A stretch of DNA of 64,000 bases from Sphingomonas hankookensis (lineage in GTDB: Bacteria > Pseudomonadota > Alphaproteobacteria > Sphingomonadales > Sphingomonadaceae), in assembly GCF_001619955.1 (NCBI RefSeq), contig NZ_LQQO01000063.1, positions 115,950 through 179,949 of the forward strand. Direction: 5' to 3'. This document shows, in pieces, positions 45,204 to 54,110 of the stretch; the stretch's first letter is position 1; each line of letters opens with the position of its first letter. Both the position numbers and the translations under genes were made by a program. The notes below the pieces were generated by a model. The model saw only the letters and a program-made list of their open reading frames with translations. It was not told where the DNA came from and searched no databases.

Positions 45204-46441
45204 TCCTGGGCGCGGGGGTGATCGGCGTCACCTCGGCATGGTATCTGGCCCAAGCGGGGCATGAGGTCGTGGTGATCGACCGGCAGGCCGGCCCGGCGCT
45301 GGAGACGAGCTTCGCCAATGCGGGCGAGATCTCGCCGGGCTATGCCTCGCCCTGGGCGGCGCCGGGCATTCCGGCCAAGGCGATGAAGTGGCTGTTCATG
45401 CAACACGCCCCGCTTATCCTGCGGCCGCAGATGGACCTGGCGATGCTGCGCTGGCTGGTCGCGATGCTCGGCAACTGCAATGCGCGCGACTATGCGGTGA
45501 ACAAGGGGCGCATGGTGCGGCTGGCCGAATATAGCCGCGACAAGCTGATCGAACTGCGCGGCGCCACCGGCATTGCCTATGACGAGCGGTCGCAGGGCAC
45601 GTTGCAGCTGTTCCGCGAGGAGAAGCAGCTGGCCGGGATCGACAAGGATATCGCGGTGCTGAAGGCCGATGGCGTCGCGTACGAAGTGCTCGACCGCGCG
45701 GGCTGTATCGCTGCCGAACCTGGGCTGGCGGGGAGCAATATTCCGCTGGCGGGCGGCTTGCGGTTGCCGGGCGACGAGACGGGCGACTGCTTCAAGTTCA
45801 CCAACCGGCTGGCCAAGATGGCGGCGGCAGCGGGGGTCGAGTTCCGCATGGGCACGACGATCCGCCGGCTGGTCCGGCAGGGCGGCCGGATTGCGGGGGT
45901 CGAGACCGATGCGGGCATGGTGACGGGGGACGCCTATCTGGTGGCGCTCGGCAGCTTTTCGCCGAAGCTGGTCCGGCCGCTGGGGCTGAAACTGCCGGTC
46001 TATCCGGTGAAGGGTTATTCGATCACGGTGCCGATCGTCGACGAGGGGCGCGCGCCGGTGTCGACGCTGCTCGACGAAAGCTACAAGGTCGCGATCACCC
46101 GGCTGGGCGACCGCATCCGCGTGGGTGGCATGGCGGAGATTTCGGGGTTCAACAACGACCTGCCCGAAGCGCGGCGGGCGACGCTGGAATATTCGCTGGG
46201 CAGCCTGTTCCCCGGCGCGGGTGATACGTCGCGAGCGAGTTTCTGGAGCGGGCTCAGGCCGATGACGCCGGACAGTACGCCGGTGGTGGGGCCGACGAAG
46301 TTCGGCAACCTGTTCCTGAACACCGGACACGGCACGCTGGGGTGGACCATGGCATGCGGATCGGCGGCGGTGATCGCCGACCTGATGTCCGGCAGGCGCG
46401 CGGCGATCGAGACGGAGGATTTGTCGATCGCTCGGTATTGA
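45191..46441 (+). CDS. dadA: D-amino acid dehydrogenase small subunit
   Basis: A 416-residue FAD enzyme that deaminates D-alanine and passes electrons to the respiratory chain on the membrane's inner face. Dinucleotide fold [26 protein letters not shown] at the N-terminus; DadA signature [29 protein letters not shown]-terminal [15 protein letters not shown] [16 protein letters not shown] and [14 protein letters not shown]. Translationally coupled to alr. Confidence 0.95.
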   Translation: MRIVILGAGVIGVTSAWYLAQAGHEVVVIDRQAGPALETSFANAGEISPGYASPWAAPGIPAKAMKWLFMQHAPLILRPQMDLAMLRWLVAMLGNCNARDYAVNKGRMVRLAEYSRDKLIELRGATGIAYDERSQGTLQLFREEKQLAGIDKDIAVLKADGVAYEVLDRAGCIAAEPGLAGSNIPLAGGLRLPGDETGDCFKFTNRLAKMAAAAGVEFRMGTTIRRLVRQGGRIAGVETDAGMVTGDAYLVALGSFSPKLVRPLGLKLPVYPVKGYSITVPIVDEGRAPVSTLLDESYKVAITRLGDRIRVGGMAEISGFNNDLPEARRATLEYSLGSLFPGAGDTSRASFWSGLRPMTPDSTPVVGPTKFGNLFLNTGHGTLGWTMACGSAAVIADLMSGRRAAIETEDLSIARY

Positions 46442-46451
46442 GCCAAAGGCT

Positions 46452-46548
46452 CGTCATTCCCGCGAAGGCGGGAATCCATAGACGCTGACGTTAGGGAACG
46501 ATTCGCAACCGCTGCGTATATGGATCCCCGCCTTCGCGGGGATGACGA
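46452..46548. repeat. Palindromic repeat, family C copy 2
   Basis: CGTCATTCCCGCGAAGGCGG...TCCAT at the left and ATGGATCCCCGCCTTCGCGG...GATGACG at the right. The inner TCCATAGACGCTGACGTT is the reverse complement of a segment in the copy at 25259. Between convergent dadA and the EAL gene. Confidence 0.8.
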
Positions 46549-46560
46549 TACTTGCGCCCC

Positions 46561-48579
46561 CTACCCCAGCAACGCCGTGAGCGCCGGCACCGTCAGCGGT
46601 TCGGCGCACAGGAATCCCTGGTACAGCTGACACCCCTCGGTCGCCAGCGCGTCGCGTTGGTCGACCGTTTCGACCCCTTCGGCGATCACCGTCAGGTCGA
46701 GCGAGCGGGCCATGTCGATGACGCCGCGCACCACCACCCGGTCGCGGTGCGAGCCGACGATATCCTGCGTCAGCCGCCGGTCGAGCTTGAGATAGTCGAG
46801 CGGCAGCGCCTTGAGATAGGCGAGGCTGGAATAGCCGGTGCCGAAATCGTCGATCGCGACGCGGCAGCCGGCCGCGCGCAGCGTCGCGAGCAGCCCCGCC
46901 GCCTCGCCCAGTTCGGCGATCAGCCCGCTCTCGGTAATCTCCACGGTCAGCCGGTCGCGCGGAAAGCCGCTGTCGTCGGCGGCGGCGAGCAAGGTTTCGG
47001 CAAAGTCGGGCTGCGCGACATCCTCCGCCGTGACGTTGATCGACAGGCGCAGGCGCGAGAGCGGCGCGTCCCAGCCGGCGGCGATGCGCATCGCAAGATG
47101 CTGGACATGCGCCGACAACACCCCCGCCAGCCGGGCATGGGTCGCGGCGGCGAACAGCAGTTCGGCACCCAGTTCGCCGCGTTCGGGATGGTCCCAGCGT
47201 GCCAGCGCCTCGACCCCGACGATGCGGCCGGCGAGCAGGTCGACCTGCGGCTGGAAGCGGATCGCGATCTCCCCCCGGTCGATCGCGCGATGCACCTCGC
47301 CGGCAAGGACGTCGGCGCCGTCCGCGGCCAGCGGCCCCTGCGCATCATCGGCCCGCGCACCGGGCAGCTCGCCCTCGACCCGGCGGATCAGCTGGTCGCC
47401 GCTCTCGCCCGGCGCGGCCACGCCGCATGCCTGGCGCAGTCCCAGCGTCACCATGCCGCTGCCCGCGACGAACGGACGCGCCAGCGCCTGCCGCAGCGCC
47501 TCCTCCAGCCCTTCGTCATTGCCGTGCGGCAGCAGCACGCCGAATTCGGTCCCGCCCAGCCGGGCCAGCGCCGCGCGGGCGACGCCGGCATCGCGCACCG
47601 CCTGTTCGATGCGGCGTTCGACGGCACGCAACAGCGTGTCGCCGACCACCCGCCCCTGTTGCCGGTTGATCGGATCGATCCCGGCGATGGCGAGCACGCG
47701 GATGCCGGGGCGCTCACCCCCCTCGATCCGGCGGTCGAGCCAGCGCTGCGCCCCGGCATGGTCGCGCACCGACCCCAGCGCCTCGCGCACCACCGCGCCG
47801 ATATCGCCGACGCGCGCCAATGGTTCGATCAGCGCGTGCAACCGCCCGCTATGCGCATCCCGCGCGACATGCTGCACCACCCGCCCCAGCCCCGGCAGGT
47901 CATGGGCGAAGGCGGTGGCGGGCAGGTTGTCGGTCAATCGCCGGATCGCCGCCAGCGCGATCCGCCGCCCGTCCGGCCCCAGCGCACGGAGCAGCGCGCG
48001 CGGGTCGCTCGATTCGGCAAAGCCGGTCGCCTCCGCCAGCGCGGGCGTCAGTTGCAGCGAGCCGCGTTCGGCATCGTGCCGCCAGCCAAGCGGCGCGCCC
48101 GCCCCGGCGGTCGGATCATGCCAGCCGCCGCCCATGCGGACGACATGGCGTTCGGCGGAGCGCACCGCCTGCAACAACACCTCGCTGCCGATCGGGCTGA
48201 CCAGCAGATGCGTCGCGCCGGCGTCGTGCAGCGCGCCCAGCCGGTCGACATCGCCGCGCGACACCAGCACCAGCAGCGCGTCGCCATGGCCGGCGATGCG
48301 GGCGAGTTCGGCGGTGGCGGCGATTCCTTCGTCGATCGCGCCGCGCGCATCGACGATGGCGATGGCAGTCCCGCTGGCGGCAACGCGCTGACGTAGCCCG
48401 TCCGACCGGCGTGCGGCGACGACCCGCCAGCCGGCGCGCGAGAGGATCGCGGCGAGTTCGTCACGCTGTCGAAACGACAGCACGAACAGCGCGCGCTGCT
48501 GCGCCGCATCGTGGCCGGTCCATGCGGTCAAATCCCACCCATGGGCGCGGACAATATGGAGACATTGGGGCGGCGGCAA
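46561..48579 (-). CDS. c-di-GMP phosphodiesterase with degenerate GGDEF and intact EAL domain
   Basis: A 672-residue three-part protein. N-terminus: receiver-like domain (ALFVLSFRQRDELAAILSRAG ... LVSPIGSEVLLQAVRSAE), whose acidic pocket is incomplete. Middle: GGDEF domain with LARLGGTEFGVLL in place of GG[D/E]EF, so cyclase activity is doubtful. C-terminus: EAL domain with VEALARWDHP, NVTAEDVAQPDF, TVEITESGLI, AIDDFGTGYSSLAYLKALP and IAEGVET all intact, so it probably degrades c-di-GMP. The TTG start at 48579 is uncertain; divergent from moaA. Confidence 0.82.
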   Translation of the reverse strand: MPPPQCLHIVRAHGWDLTAWTGHDAAQQRALFVLSFRQRDELAAILSRAGWRVVAARRSDGLRQRVAASGTAIAIVDARGAIDEGIAATAELARIAGHGDALLVLVSRGDVDRLGALHDAGATHLLVSPIGSEVLLQAVRSAERHVVRMGGGWHDPTAGAGAPLGWRHDAERGSLQLTPALAEATGFAESSDPRALLRALGPDGRRIALAAIRRLTDNLPATAFAHDLPGLGRVVQHVARDAHSGRLHALIEPLARVGDIGAVVREALGSVRDHAGAQRWLDRRIEGGERPGIRVLAIAGIDPINRQQGRVVGDTLLRAVERRIEQAVRDAGVARAALARLGGTEFGVLLPHGNDEGLEEALRQALARPFVAGSGMVTLGLRQACGVAAPGESGDQLIRRVEGELPGARADDAQGPLAADGADVLAGEVHRAIDRGEIAIRFQPQVDLLAGRIVGVEALARWDHPERGELGAELLFAAATHARLAGVLSAHVQHLAMRIAAGWDAPLSRLRLSINVTAEDVAQPDFAETLLAAADDSGFPRDRLTVEITESGLIAELGEAAGLLATLRAAGCRVAIDDFGTGYSSLAYLKALPLDYLKLDRRLTQDIVGSHRDRVVVRGVIDMARSLDLTVIAEGVETVDQRDALATEGCQLYQGFLCAEPLTVPALTALLG

Positions 48580-48624
48580 TGGACACCTTGTATGGTCCGT
48601 TCGGGCACCTTAGCTTGGTCGGCA

Positions 48625-49623
48625 ATGTCCTGCGCCCCCTCCCTGATCGACGCGCATGGCCGCACCATCCGCTATCTGCGCATATCGGTGACCGACCGGT
48701 GCGACCTGCGCTGCCGATACTGCATGGCGGAGGCGATGACCTTCCTGCCCCGTTCGAAGGTGCTGAGCCTGGAGGAGATCGCACTGATCGCCGAGCGGTT
48801 CGTGGCGCGCGGGATCGACAAGATCCGCCTGTCGGGTGGCGAGCCGCTGGTCCGGCGCGGTGTGACCGAACTGTGCCAGCGGCTCGGCCGGATGATCGGG
48901 GGCGGCCTGTCCGAACTGACCATGACGACCAACGCCACGCGGTTGCGCGAACATGCGCCGGCGCTGGCCGATGCCGGCATCCGGCGGATCAACGTCAGCC
49001 TCGATAGCCTCGACCCTGAAATCTTCCGCTATGTCACTCGCCACGGCGATGTCGCGCAGGTGCTGGACGGCATCGCCGCCGCACGCGACGCGGGCATGGC
49101 GATCAAGATCAACATGGTGGTCCTGAAAGGGCTGAACGAGGACCATGTCGGCGACATGCTCGACTGGTGCGGGCGTGAGGGGCACGACCTGTCGCTGATC
49201 GAGACGATGCCGCTGGGCGCGATCGACGAGGACCGCACCGACCGGTTCGTGCCGCTGACCCGCGTGTTCGACACGCTGTCGGACCGTTTCACCCTGACGC
49301 GCGACAGCCACCAGACCGGTGGGCCGGCACGCTATTGGCGGGTGGCCGAGCATGGCAACCGGCTGGGGCTGATCTCGCCGCTGACCGCCAATTTCTGCGC
49401 GGGATGCAACCGGGTGCGGCTGACGACCGAGGGCAAGCTGTACCTTTGCCTGGGCCATGACGACCATGTCGACCTGAAGGATGCGCTGCGCGAGGGCGGG
49501 ATCGCGGCGGTCGATGCCGCGCTCGACGCCGCGCTGCCGCGCAAGCCGGCCGCGCACGACTTCCGCATCGAAACCGGGGCGGCGCCGGCCGTTGCCCGCC
49601 ATATGAGTGTGACCGGCGGATGA
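48625..49623 (+). CDS. moaA: GTP 3',8-cyclase, molybdenum cofactor step 1
   Basis: A 332-residue radical SAM enzyme that converts GTP to 3',8-cH2GTP. N-terminal cluster TDRCDLRCRYCMAE (CxxxCxxC), SGGEPLVRRG, and the C-terminal cluster NFCAGCNRVRLTTEGKLYLCLG, ending in the required Gly-Gly (HMSVTGG). The ATG at 48625 gives the normal length; the longer frame from 48511 is antisense to the EAL gene. Overlaps nadK by four bases. Confidence 0.94.
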   Translation: MSCAPSLIDAHGRTIRYLRISVTDRCDLRCRYCMAEAMTFLPRSKVLSLEEIALIAERFVARGIDKIRLSGGEPLVRRGVTELCQRLGRMIGGGLSELTMTTNATRLREHAPALADAGIRRINVSLDSLDPEIFRYVTRHGDVAQVLDGIAAARDAGMAIKINMVVLKGLNEDHVGDMLDWCGREGHDLSLIETMPLGAIDEDRTDRFVPLTRVFDTLSDRFTLTRDSHQTGGPARYWRVAEHGNRLGLISPLTANFCAGCNRVRLTTEGKLYLCLGHDDHVDLKDALREGGIAAVDAALDAALPRKPAAHDFRIETGAAPAVARHMSVTGG

Positions 49624-50390
49624 CGACGCGCCTTGCCTTGCTGGCCTCCCCCACGCCGCAGGCGCGCGCGGCCGAGGAGACGCTGCGCGCCCGCTATGAT
49701 TGGGCGGGGGTCGAGGATGCCGATTTGATCGTGGCGCTGGGTGGCGACGGGTTCCTGCTGCAGGTGCTGCACATGCTGCTGGAGCGCCGCAATACCGTGC
49801 CGGTGTTCGGCATGAACCTCGGCACGGTCGGGTTCCTGATGAACGAATGGCGCATGGACGAGCTGGACCGGCGGCTGGGCCGGGCCAAGCCGTTCCGCGT
49901 ATCCCCGCTGACCATGACCGCGACCACGATGGACGGCGAGGTGCGCGTCCTGCCGGCGATCAACGAAGTCTCGCTGCTGCGCGAGACGCGGCAGACCGCC
50001 AAGCTGGAAGTGTCGCTCAACGACCGGGTGGTGATGCCCGAGCTGGTGTGCGACGGCATCCTGGCGGCCACGCCCGCCGGGTCGACCGCCTACAACCTGT
50101 CCGCGAACGGCCCGATCCTGCCGATGGGGTCCGGCATGCTGGCGCTGACGCCGATCAGCCCGTTCCGCCCGCGGCGCTGGCGGGGCGCGATCCTGCCCGA
50201 CAAGGCGCGCATCACGCTGCGCGTATTGGAGCCCGACAAGCGCCCGGTATCGGCGGTTGCCGACCAGCGCGAGGTGCGCGACGTGGCGCAGGTCGATGTC
50301 GCGGTCGACCGGGTGCGCGACCTGACGCTGCTGTTCGATCCCGAACATGCGCTCGACGACCGCATCACGATGGAGCAGTTCGCCGGCTGA
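49620..50390 (+). CDS. nadK: NAD kinase
   Basis: A 256-residue kinase making NADP+ from NAD+ and ATP. The GGDG motif (LIVALGGDGFLLQVLH) with catalytic Asp, FGMNLGTVGFLMNEW, and PAGSTAYNLSANGPILP are present. Short version without an N-terminal regulatory extension, normal for alphaproteobacteria. It is coupled to moaA by an ATGA overlap, which has no obvious functional link, and is the last gene before tRNA-Asn. Confidence 0.94.
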   Translation: MTTRLALLASPTPQARAAEETLRARYDWAGVEDADLIVALGGDGFLLQVLHMLLERRNTVPVFGMNLGTVGFLMNEWRMDELDRRLGRAKPFRVSPLTMTATTMDGEVRVLPAINEVSLLRETRQTAKLEVSLNDRVVMPELVCDGILAATPAGSTAYNLSANGPILPMGSGMLALTPISPFRPRRWRGAILPDKARITLRVLEPDKRPVSAVADQREVRDVAQVDVAVDRVRDLTLLFDPEHALDDRITMEQFAG

Positions 50391-50458
50391 CGCGCAAAAA
50401 GTGAAATTAGGCGTTGCAAAGCCCGAATCCGCTGCTAAAGACGCGGCCTCGCAGTTGT

Positions 50459-50533
50459 TCCCTGATAGCTCAGCGGTAGAGCTCTCGACTGTTAATCGAG
50501 CGGCCGTAGGTTCGAATCCTACTCAGGGAGCCA
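50459..50533 (+). tRNA. tRNA-Asn (anticodon GTT)
   Basis: A full cloverleaf: acceptor TCCCTGA/TCAGGGA, D-arm GCTC..GAGC, anticodon arm CTCGA-CTGTTAA-TCGAG (GTT), T-arm GTAGG-TTCGAAT-CCTAC, discriminator G, and encoded CCA (50531-50533). A promoter-like TTGCAA, 16 bases, TAAAGA precedes it (50413-50440). The phage sequence starts right at its 3' end. Confidence 0.97.
50509..50533. other. Probable left attachment site (attL) in tRNA-Asn
   Basis: The T-arm and 3' acceptor half of the tRNA directly abut a 13-gene phage operon that contains a tyrosine integrase. This is the usual attachment site for such phages; a duplicate of this segment should exist at the other end, outside the window. The exact core cannot be set without it. 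Confidence 0.6.
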
Positions 50534-50551
50534 GCGAACCCCCCGGAAAAC

Positions 50552-50797
50552 CTAGACTTTCTCCGGCGGGGCCGAACGGATAGTTTCGGCGTTTTGACAA
50601 GTCTTTTGACAGACGTTTTGACATTCGCGGTCTGTTCCGGCGCTCAGGCGGCTGGTATCGGCGCGCTGCGAATCGGACGCGTCGAGCGGTACGCCGCTAC
50701 CCAAAAGCCAACCGCTAGCGGCAACGGCCACAGCCAGACCGACCAGCCCGAACGCCACCCCGGCCCAATACTGCCAGCTGGCGAGGACCGGCTTCAT
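50552..50797 (-). CDS. Phage small membrane protein with Cys-rich tail
   Basis: An 81-residue protein with one transmembrane helix (WAGVAFGLVGLAVAVAASGWLLG) and a Cys-containing tail (DRECQNVCQKTCQNAETIR). Last gene of the leftward operon, ending 18 bases from the tRNA. Overlaps the previous gene by four bases. Not recognised; its position near att suggests a host-interaction or superinfection role, which is inference. Confidence 0.6.
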   Translation of the reverse strand: MKPVLASWQYWAGVAFGLVGLAVAVAASGWLLGSGVPLDASDSQRADTSRLSAGTDRECQNVCQKTCQNAETIRSAPPEKV

Positions 50798-50970
50798 TCC
50801 AGCCCGCGCAGCTCGACCACATCGGCACCGCGCTTCGCCGCCTCGATCACCAGGCGCAAGTCGTCCACGCTCGGCAGGTCGCCGTCCGTATGTGCCGCGA
50901 CGAAATCCTCTAACCGCGCGATGGCGGTCTTTACGGCGATCGTGTCGGCGAGGTGGCGGTCGGTGGTCAT
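50794..50970 (-). CDS. Phage 58-residue protein
   Basis: MTTDRHLADTIAVKTAIARL... ending EAAKRGADVVELRGLE. It is a soluble, helical protein with start-stop overlaps (ATGA) on both sides, which is the main evidence that it is real. No known family. Small enough to be overlooked by length filters. Confidence 0.6.
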   Translation of the reverse strand: MTTDRHLADTIAVKTAIARLEDFVAAHTDGDLPSVDDLRLVIEAAKRGADVVELRGLE

Positions 50971-51185
50971 GGGTCAACCTCTACCACAATCCCCGTCTTG
51001 GCAAACACGAGCGCGGCGTCTCTTTCATCAATGGATTGCGCCTTGCACCCGGTTACCACAATCTCCGCAAATCGCTCTCGGTCTTTTGCTTGCTGCTCAT
51101 CTCGGGCTTTCAGGGCTGGGCCATGCTTCGCGCGCCACGCCGCATCCTCTGCTCGGATGCGGGGCAGTTCGTCCGCCCAGCTCAC
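50967..51185 (-). CDS. Phage 72-residue protein
   Basis: Starts with GTG (GTGA overlap with the upstream gene): MSWADELPRIRAEDAAWRAK..., a charged helix, then ERFAEIVVTGCKAQSIDERDAALVFAKTGIVVEVDP. Not recognised. The start is set by overlap; a longer open frame upstream is antisense-like and unlikely. Confidence 0.6.
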   Translation of the reverse strand: MSWADELPRIRAEDAAWRAKHGPALKARDEQQAKDRERFAEIVVTGCKAQSIDERDAALVFAKTGIVVEVDP

Positions 51186-52192
51186 CCCTCCACCTTCGCG
51201 GGCGGGGATTGCAGGGCGAGGATGGCGTCGGCGCGCTTGAGGAAATGGTCTTGCACCTCTGCCGACAGCTCGTGCCAATCCGCGAGGCTATGAGTGCCGT
51301 GCGGGTCGCCAGCTTCCAACGCTGCGTCAGTGCGACCGCTGTGGATGTGCGGGTGCCAGCTGTAGATCAGCCGCGCGATCGCCTCCCGCTCCCCCAACGC
51401 TGCGCGCGGGCAGTCGCAGTTGTACCCGTCATGCGCGCCGCGCCCTTCCGCGTGGCCATGAACCGGCTGCAATCCACTCACGGCAGGATCGCTCGCTTCT
51501 TCGGGACCGGCTGCGATCAAGCGAGCGGCTACACCCGGCAGGCACGGATGCTCGCTTACCGGTATCAGCGCCTCTAGCGCATCAAGAGCGGCAGACTGTC
51601 TCATCCATGCTTCTCGCGGCACCCGTGGTATGTCGCTGCTGCCTTCTGCGGTATCGTCGCATAGGCCCCATGCCGCGTTCAGCACTTCCGCTACCGCCTG
51701 TTGCATTCCGGCATCAATTCCCACCGCTGCGCGCGGGCGGTCGAGGGCTGCGTCTATGGCAGCGAGCAGCTTGTCCTCGCGATCGTCGAAGGCGTCGCAC
51801 GACTTGCGCTCGACATACTGGCGTGCTTGCGAGAGCGCTTCCCGCAAGCTTACCCCATCCCCGGCAGGCGCGGAGGCTGGATGCGAATAGAGGCAGGTTC
51901 CGCCGTCAAAGGGCAACCGCGACCACTTGCGGATATGCTGGCCGTCGTCGCTGAATTGCACGCACAATTCGAGTGATGGAAAGACCGGCGCGGAGGCGAT
52001 GGCGGCAAGGCGGTGGCGGGCGACAATGCCGAGAACGTAGTCGCCCTCTGCCCGTCCGTTTGCCACGTCGGTAGCCTCAATATACGCGCAAAAGTGTCTG
52101 TGAATTGCCGCGGCCTCGTCCCGGTCGCATTGCTCCACCGTCACCGGCGCGTCGTTCGTGGGGGTCATGCGGCTGGTGTCATCCTTCGGCAT
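51182..52192 (-). CDS. Phage Ead/Ea22-like modular protein
   Basis: A 336-residue protein (start MPKDDTSR; GGGAG six bases upstream) made of loosely joined segments: HRHFCAYIEATDVANGRAEGDYVLG, EALSQARQYVERKSCDAFDDREDKLLAAIDAAL, AEVLNAAWGLCDDTAEGSSDIPRVPREAWMRQSAALDAL and REAIARLIYSWHPHI...DHFLKRADAILAL. Such modular segments are recombined among early phage proteins of the Ead type. Function unknown. It overlaps the integrase 3' end by 14 bases. Confidence 0.65.
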   Translation of the reverse strand: MPKDDTSRMTPTNDAPVTVEQCDRDEAAAIHRHFCAYIEATDVANGRAEGDYVLGIVARHRLAAIASAPVFPSLELCVQFSDDGQHIRKWSRLPFDGGTCLYSHPASAPAGDGVSLREALSQARQYVERKSCDAFDDREDKLLAAIDAALDRPRAAVGIDAGMQQAVAEVLNAAWGLCDDTAEGSSDIPRVPREAWMRQSAALDALEALIPVSEHPCLPGVAARLIAAGPEEASDPAVSGLQPVHGHAEGRGAHDGYNCDCPRAALGEREAIARLIYSWHPHIHSGRTDAALEAGDPHGTHSLADWHELSAEVQDHFLKRADAILALQSPPAKVEG

Positions 52193-53414
52193 CATCATCT
52201 CCCTGGTTGGCCACCGCGCCCGCAGCGACGAGCTCGATGTGCTCGCGCCGCCGGCTGGCGATCCGCCGCGCCTTTTCCTGATTGGCCTTGTTGTAGATCC
52301 GCGTGACCTCGAGCGTGCTGTGCCCGCTGACCGCGCGCACGTCGTCGGTGCCGCTATCGCCGATCTCGGTAATCCCGCCGTGGCGGAAGCTGGTGAACTT
52401 GAGGTCGTCCGGCAGTCCGGCTGCCTTGCGGATGCGCCGGTGCAGCTGGACCTGGTAGGTCGGCGTGTAAGGCTTGCCGGTGCGCTCATCGCGCACGATC
52501 AGCGCATCGTCAGCGCCGCGCTCCATGCGGGCCAGTTCGGCCTCCAGCTCCGGATATAGCTCGACCCGATCCTCGCCGACCCCGTCGACCAGCGGAATGT
52601 CGACGACGTTGCCGGTCTTCGACTGGATCAGCCCGATTCGCTCGGCCGGCACGTACCCGCCCCACGTCACCCCGCGCGACACACGCTTGTCCGGGTCCTC
52701 GAACCCGAATGCGTCGTAAACCCGCTGGCAGGCCTCAAAACAGATCGCCGCGGCGGTGGCCATGCTCTGCTTGCCCATCGCGCGCGCGGTGGCCCGATAG
52801 AGGTCGTATTCGGCGCGAGTGGCGGCGCGATTGCCCCGCCCTGCCCCGCTGCTCGACTGGATGCCCATGCCGGCGAAGGGGTTCTCCTTCACCCCCGTCT
52901 GCTTGTGATGTCGCGCCGCCTGGTTCCAGACCAGCCGGCAGACCTGCATCATGTAGGCGCTCTGTCGATCTCCGTGCTTGGCCTTCGCCTTCTTGTACAG
53001 GCTGTCGGCGGCCGTCGCGTCGATCGCGGGCGCGCGGCGCTGCCCCAAGGTGCCGGACCGCATCTCGATCGCGCAGACCTGCTCCATCGCCAGCTTGTAG
53101 CCGGCGCGGGTGTTGTGGCGGAGCGCGGTGAAGCGCTCGAGCTTGCGATACCAGTCGAACAGCCAGCGGACCGTACCGGGCGTGAGCTTCGCCCCCTCAC
53201 CTTTGCGCCACTGGTCGAACGCCTCGTTGATCGCGTTGGCACGCGTGATCGCCGTCGCCAGGTCAGTGCCCAGCGTGCTCGACACGACCGGGCACGTCTT
53301 GCCATGCCGCTCAGCTGGCGGCTTGGCCCATGCCGGACGCGCCCAATAATAGCCGCGCTTGCCGTCCGCCATTTTGCGCGGGTTCACATAGCGAGGCAGG
53401 CGTTCAGTCGCCAA
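52179..53414 (-). CDS. int: Phage tyrosine integrase
   Basis: A 411-residue tyrosine recombinase. N-terminal arm-binding part (LPRYVNPRKMADGKRGYYWARPAW), core-binding domain (residues 90-200), catalytic domain with first Arg in EACQRVYDAF, Lys in QSKTGNVVDIP, box II FTSFRHGG, SGHSTLEVTRIYNKA with the nucleophile Tyr. In box II the usual HxxR His is Thr (TSFRH). Start TTG at 53414 behind GAGGA. Overlaps the excisionase-like gene. It catalyses integration at tRNA-Asn. Confidence 0.9.
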   Translation of the reverse strand: MATERLPRYVNPRKMADGKRGYYWARPAWAKPPAERHGKTCPVVSSTLGTDLATAITRANAINEAFDQWRKGEGAKLTPGTVRWLFDWYRKLERFTALRHNTRAGYKLAMEQVCAIEMRSGTLGQRRAPAIDATAADSLYKKAKAKHGDRQSAYMMQVCRLVWNQAARHHKQTGVKENPFAGMGIQSSSGAGRGNRAATRAEYDLYRATARAMGKQSMATAAAICFEACQRVYDAFGFEDPDKRVSRGVTWGGYVPAERIGLIQSKTGNVVDIPLVDGVGEDRVELYPELEAELARMERGADDALIVRDERTGKPYTPTYQVQLHRRIRKAAGLPDDLKFTSFRHGGITEIGDSGTDDVRAVSGHSTLEVTRIYNKANQEKARRIASRRREHIELVAAGAVANQGDDDAEG

Positions 53415-53640
53415 AATCCATATCCTCTGCGTTCTCGGAGAACATATCGGCCAGTGCGCTGTCGAGCTCCGACCGGAGCGCCAGCGCGCCGCCGCGCGGG
53501 CCGCGCGCGCGGAAGTGGACGCGGCCCGCGCGCTCCCACGCGCGCAGCTGCGCTTCGGCCACCTGCGTATAGGCGAGCGCCATGTCTCGCGGCATCGCGG
53601 CTGGCCAGTCCGGCAGGTCACGAAGGGCGAGCGCGGCCAT
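53404..53640 (-). CDS. Excisionase-like DNA-binding protein
   Basis: A 78-residue protein with a putative winged helix (YTQVAEAQLRAWERAGRVHFRARGPRGGALALRSELDSALADMF) of the MerR/AlpA/excisionase type. It is directly upstream of int and overlaps it by 11 bases, the usual position of a recombination directionality factor. Function is inferred from fold and position. Confidence 0.65.
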   Translation of the reverse strand: MAALALRDLPDWPAAMPRDMALAYTQVAEAQLRAWERAGRVHFRARGPRGGALALRSELDSALADMFSENAEDMDFGD

Positions 53641-54110
53641 CAGCCCGACACCTCACTGTCATAGCTAATGTCGATCGAAACCCCGGCCGCCCTGCCCAAC
53701 GCGTCGAACACGGCCGCCGTGTAGCTCGGCGGGATCGTCCCGGTCCGGTGCGGGTCGGCGGCCCATGCGGCATCCAGATGGCGGAAGCGGGCGCGGGCCT
53801 GCTTGGTGCGGTCGTAGCGCGGCTGGAGCCATTGCCGCTCGCGCGCCAGCCAGTCGGCGTCCGGCATGCCGTGCTTCGCCGCCAGCCGCTCGCGCGTGTT
53901 GTACGCGCCCTCGGCAACCGCATGGTCCGCGTCGGGGTCGTCGATCGCCAGTGAGCATAGCGCGATCAGCGACCGGCCGTGCGTGCGGGTCGCATAGGCG
54001 GCCAGCCCCTCCGTGCCCGGATAGTCGACCGCGCCCTGGCAGAAGCAGTCGGACGGCTGGTGGCCGAGGCAGAAGTGGCAGACCTCGCCGTCGGGCGCGC
54101 GGGGCCTCAT
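53640..54110 (-). CDS. Phage protein with N-terminal Cys/His cluster
   Basis: A 156-residue protein starting RPRAPDGEVCHFCLGHQPSDCFCQG, where four Cys and one His could bind zinc. The rest is soluble (YDRTKQARARFRHLDAAWAAD). The start overlaps the nuclease-like gene by four bases and the stop shares a base with the next ATG (TGATG). Not recognised. Confidence 0.6.
   Translation of the reverse strand: MRPRAPDGEVCHFCLGHQPSDCFCQGAVDYPGTEGLAAYATRTHGRSLIALCSLAIDDPDADHAVAEGAYNTRERLAAKHGMPDADWLARERQWLQPRYDRTKQARARFRHLDAAWAADPHRTGTIPPSYTAAVFDALGRAAGVSIDISYDSEVSG

Noticed and set aside
50534..50585. A terminator after tRNA-Asn or after the last phage gene
   Set aside because: CCCCGCCGGA/TCCGGGGGG can pair but has no T-run on either strand, so the evidence is too weak.
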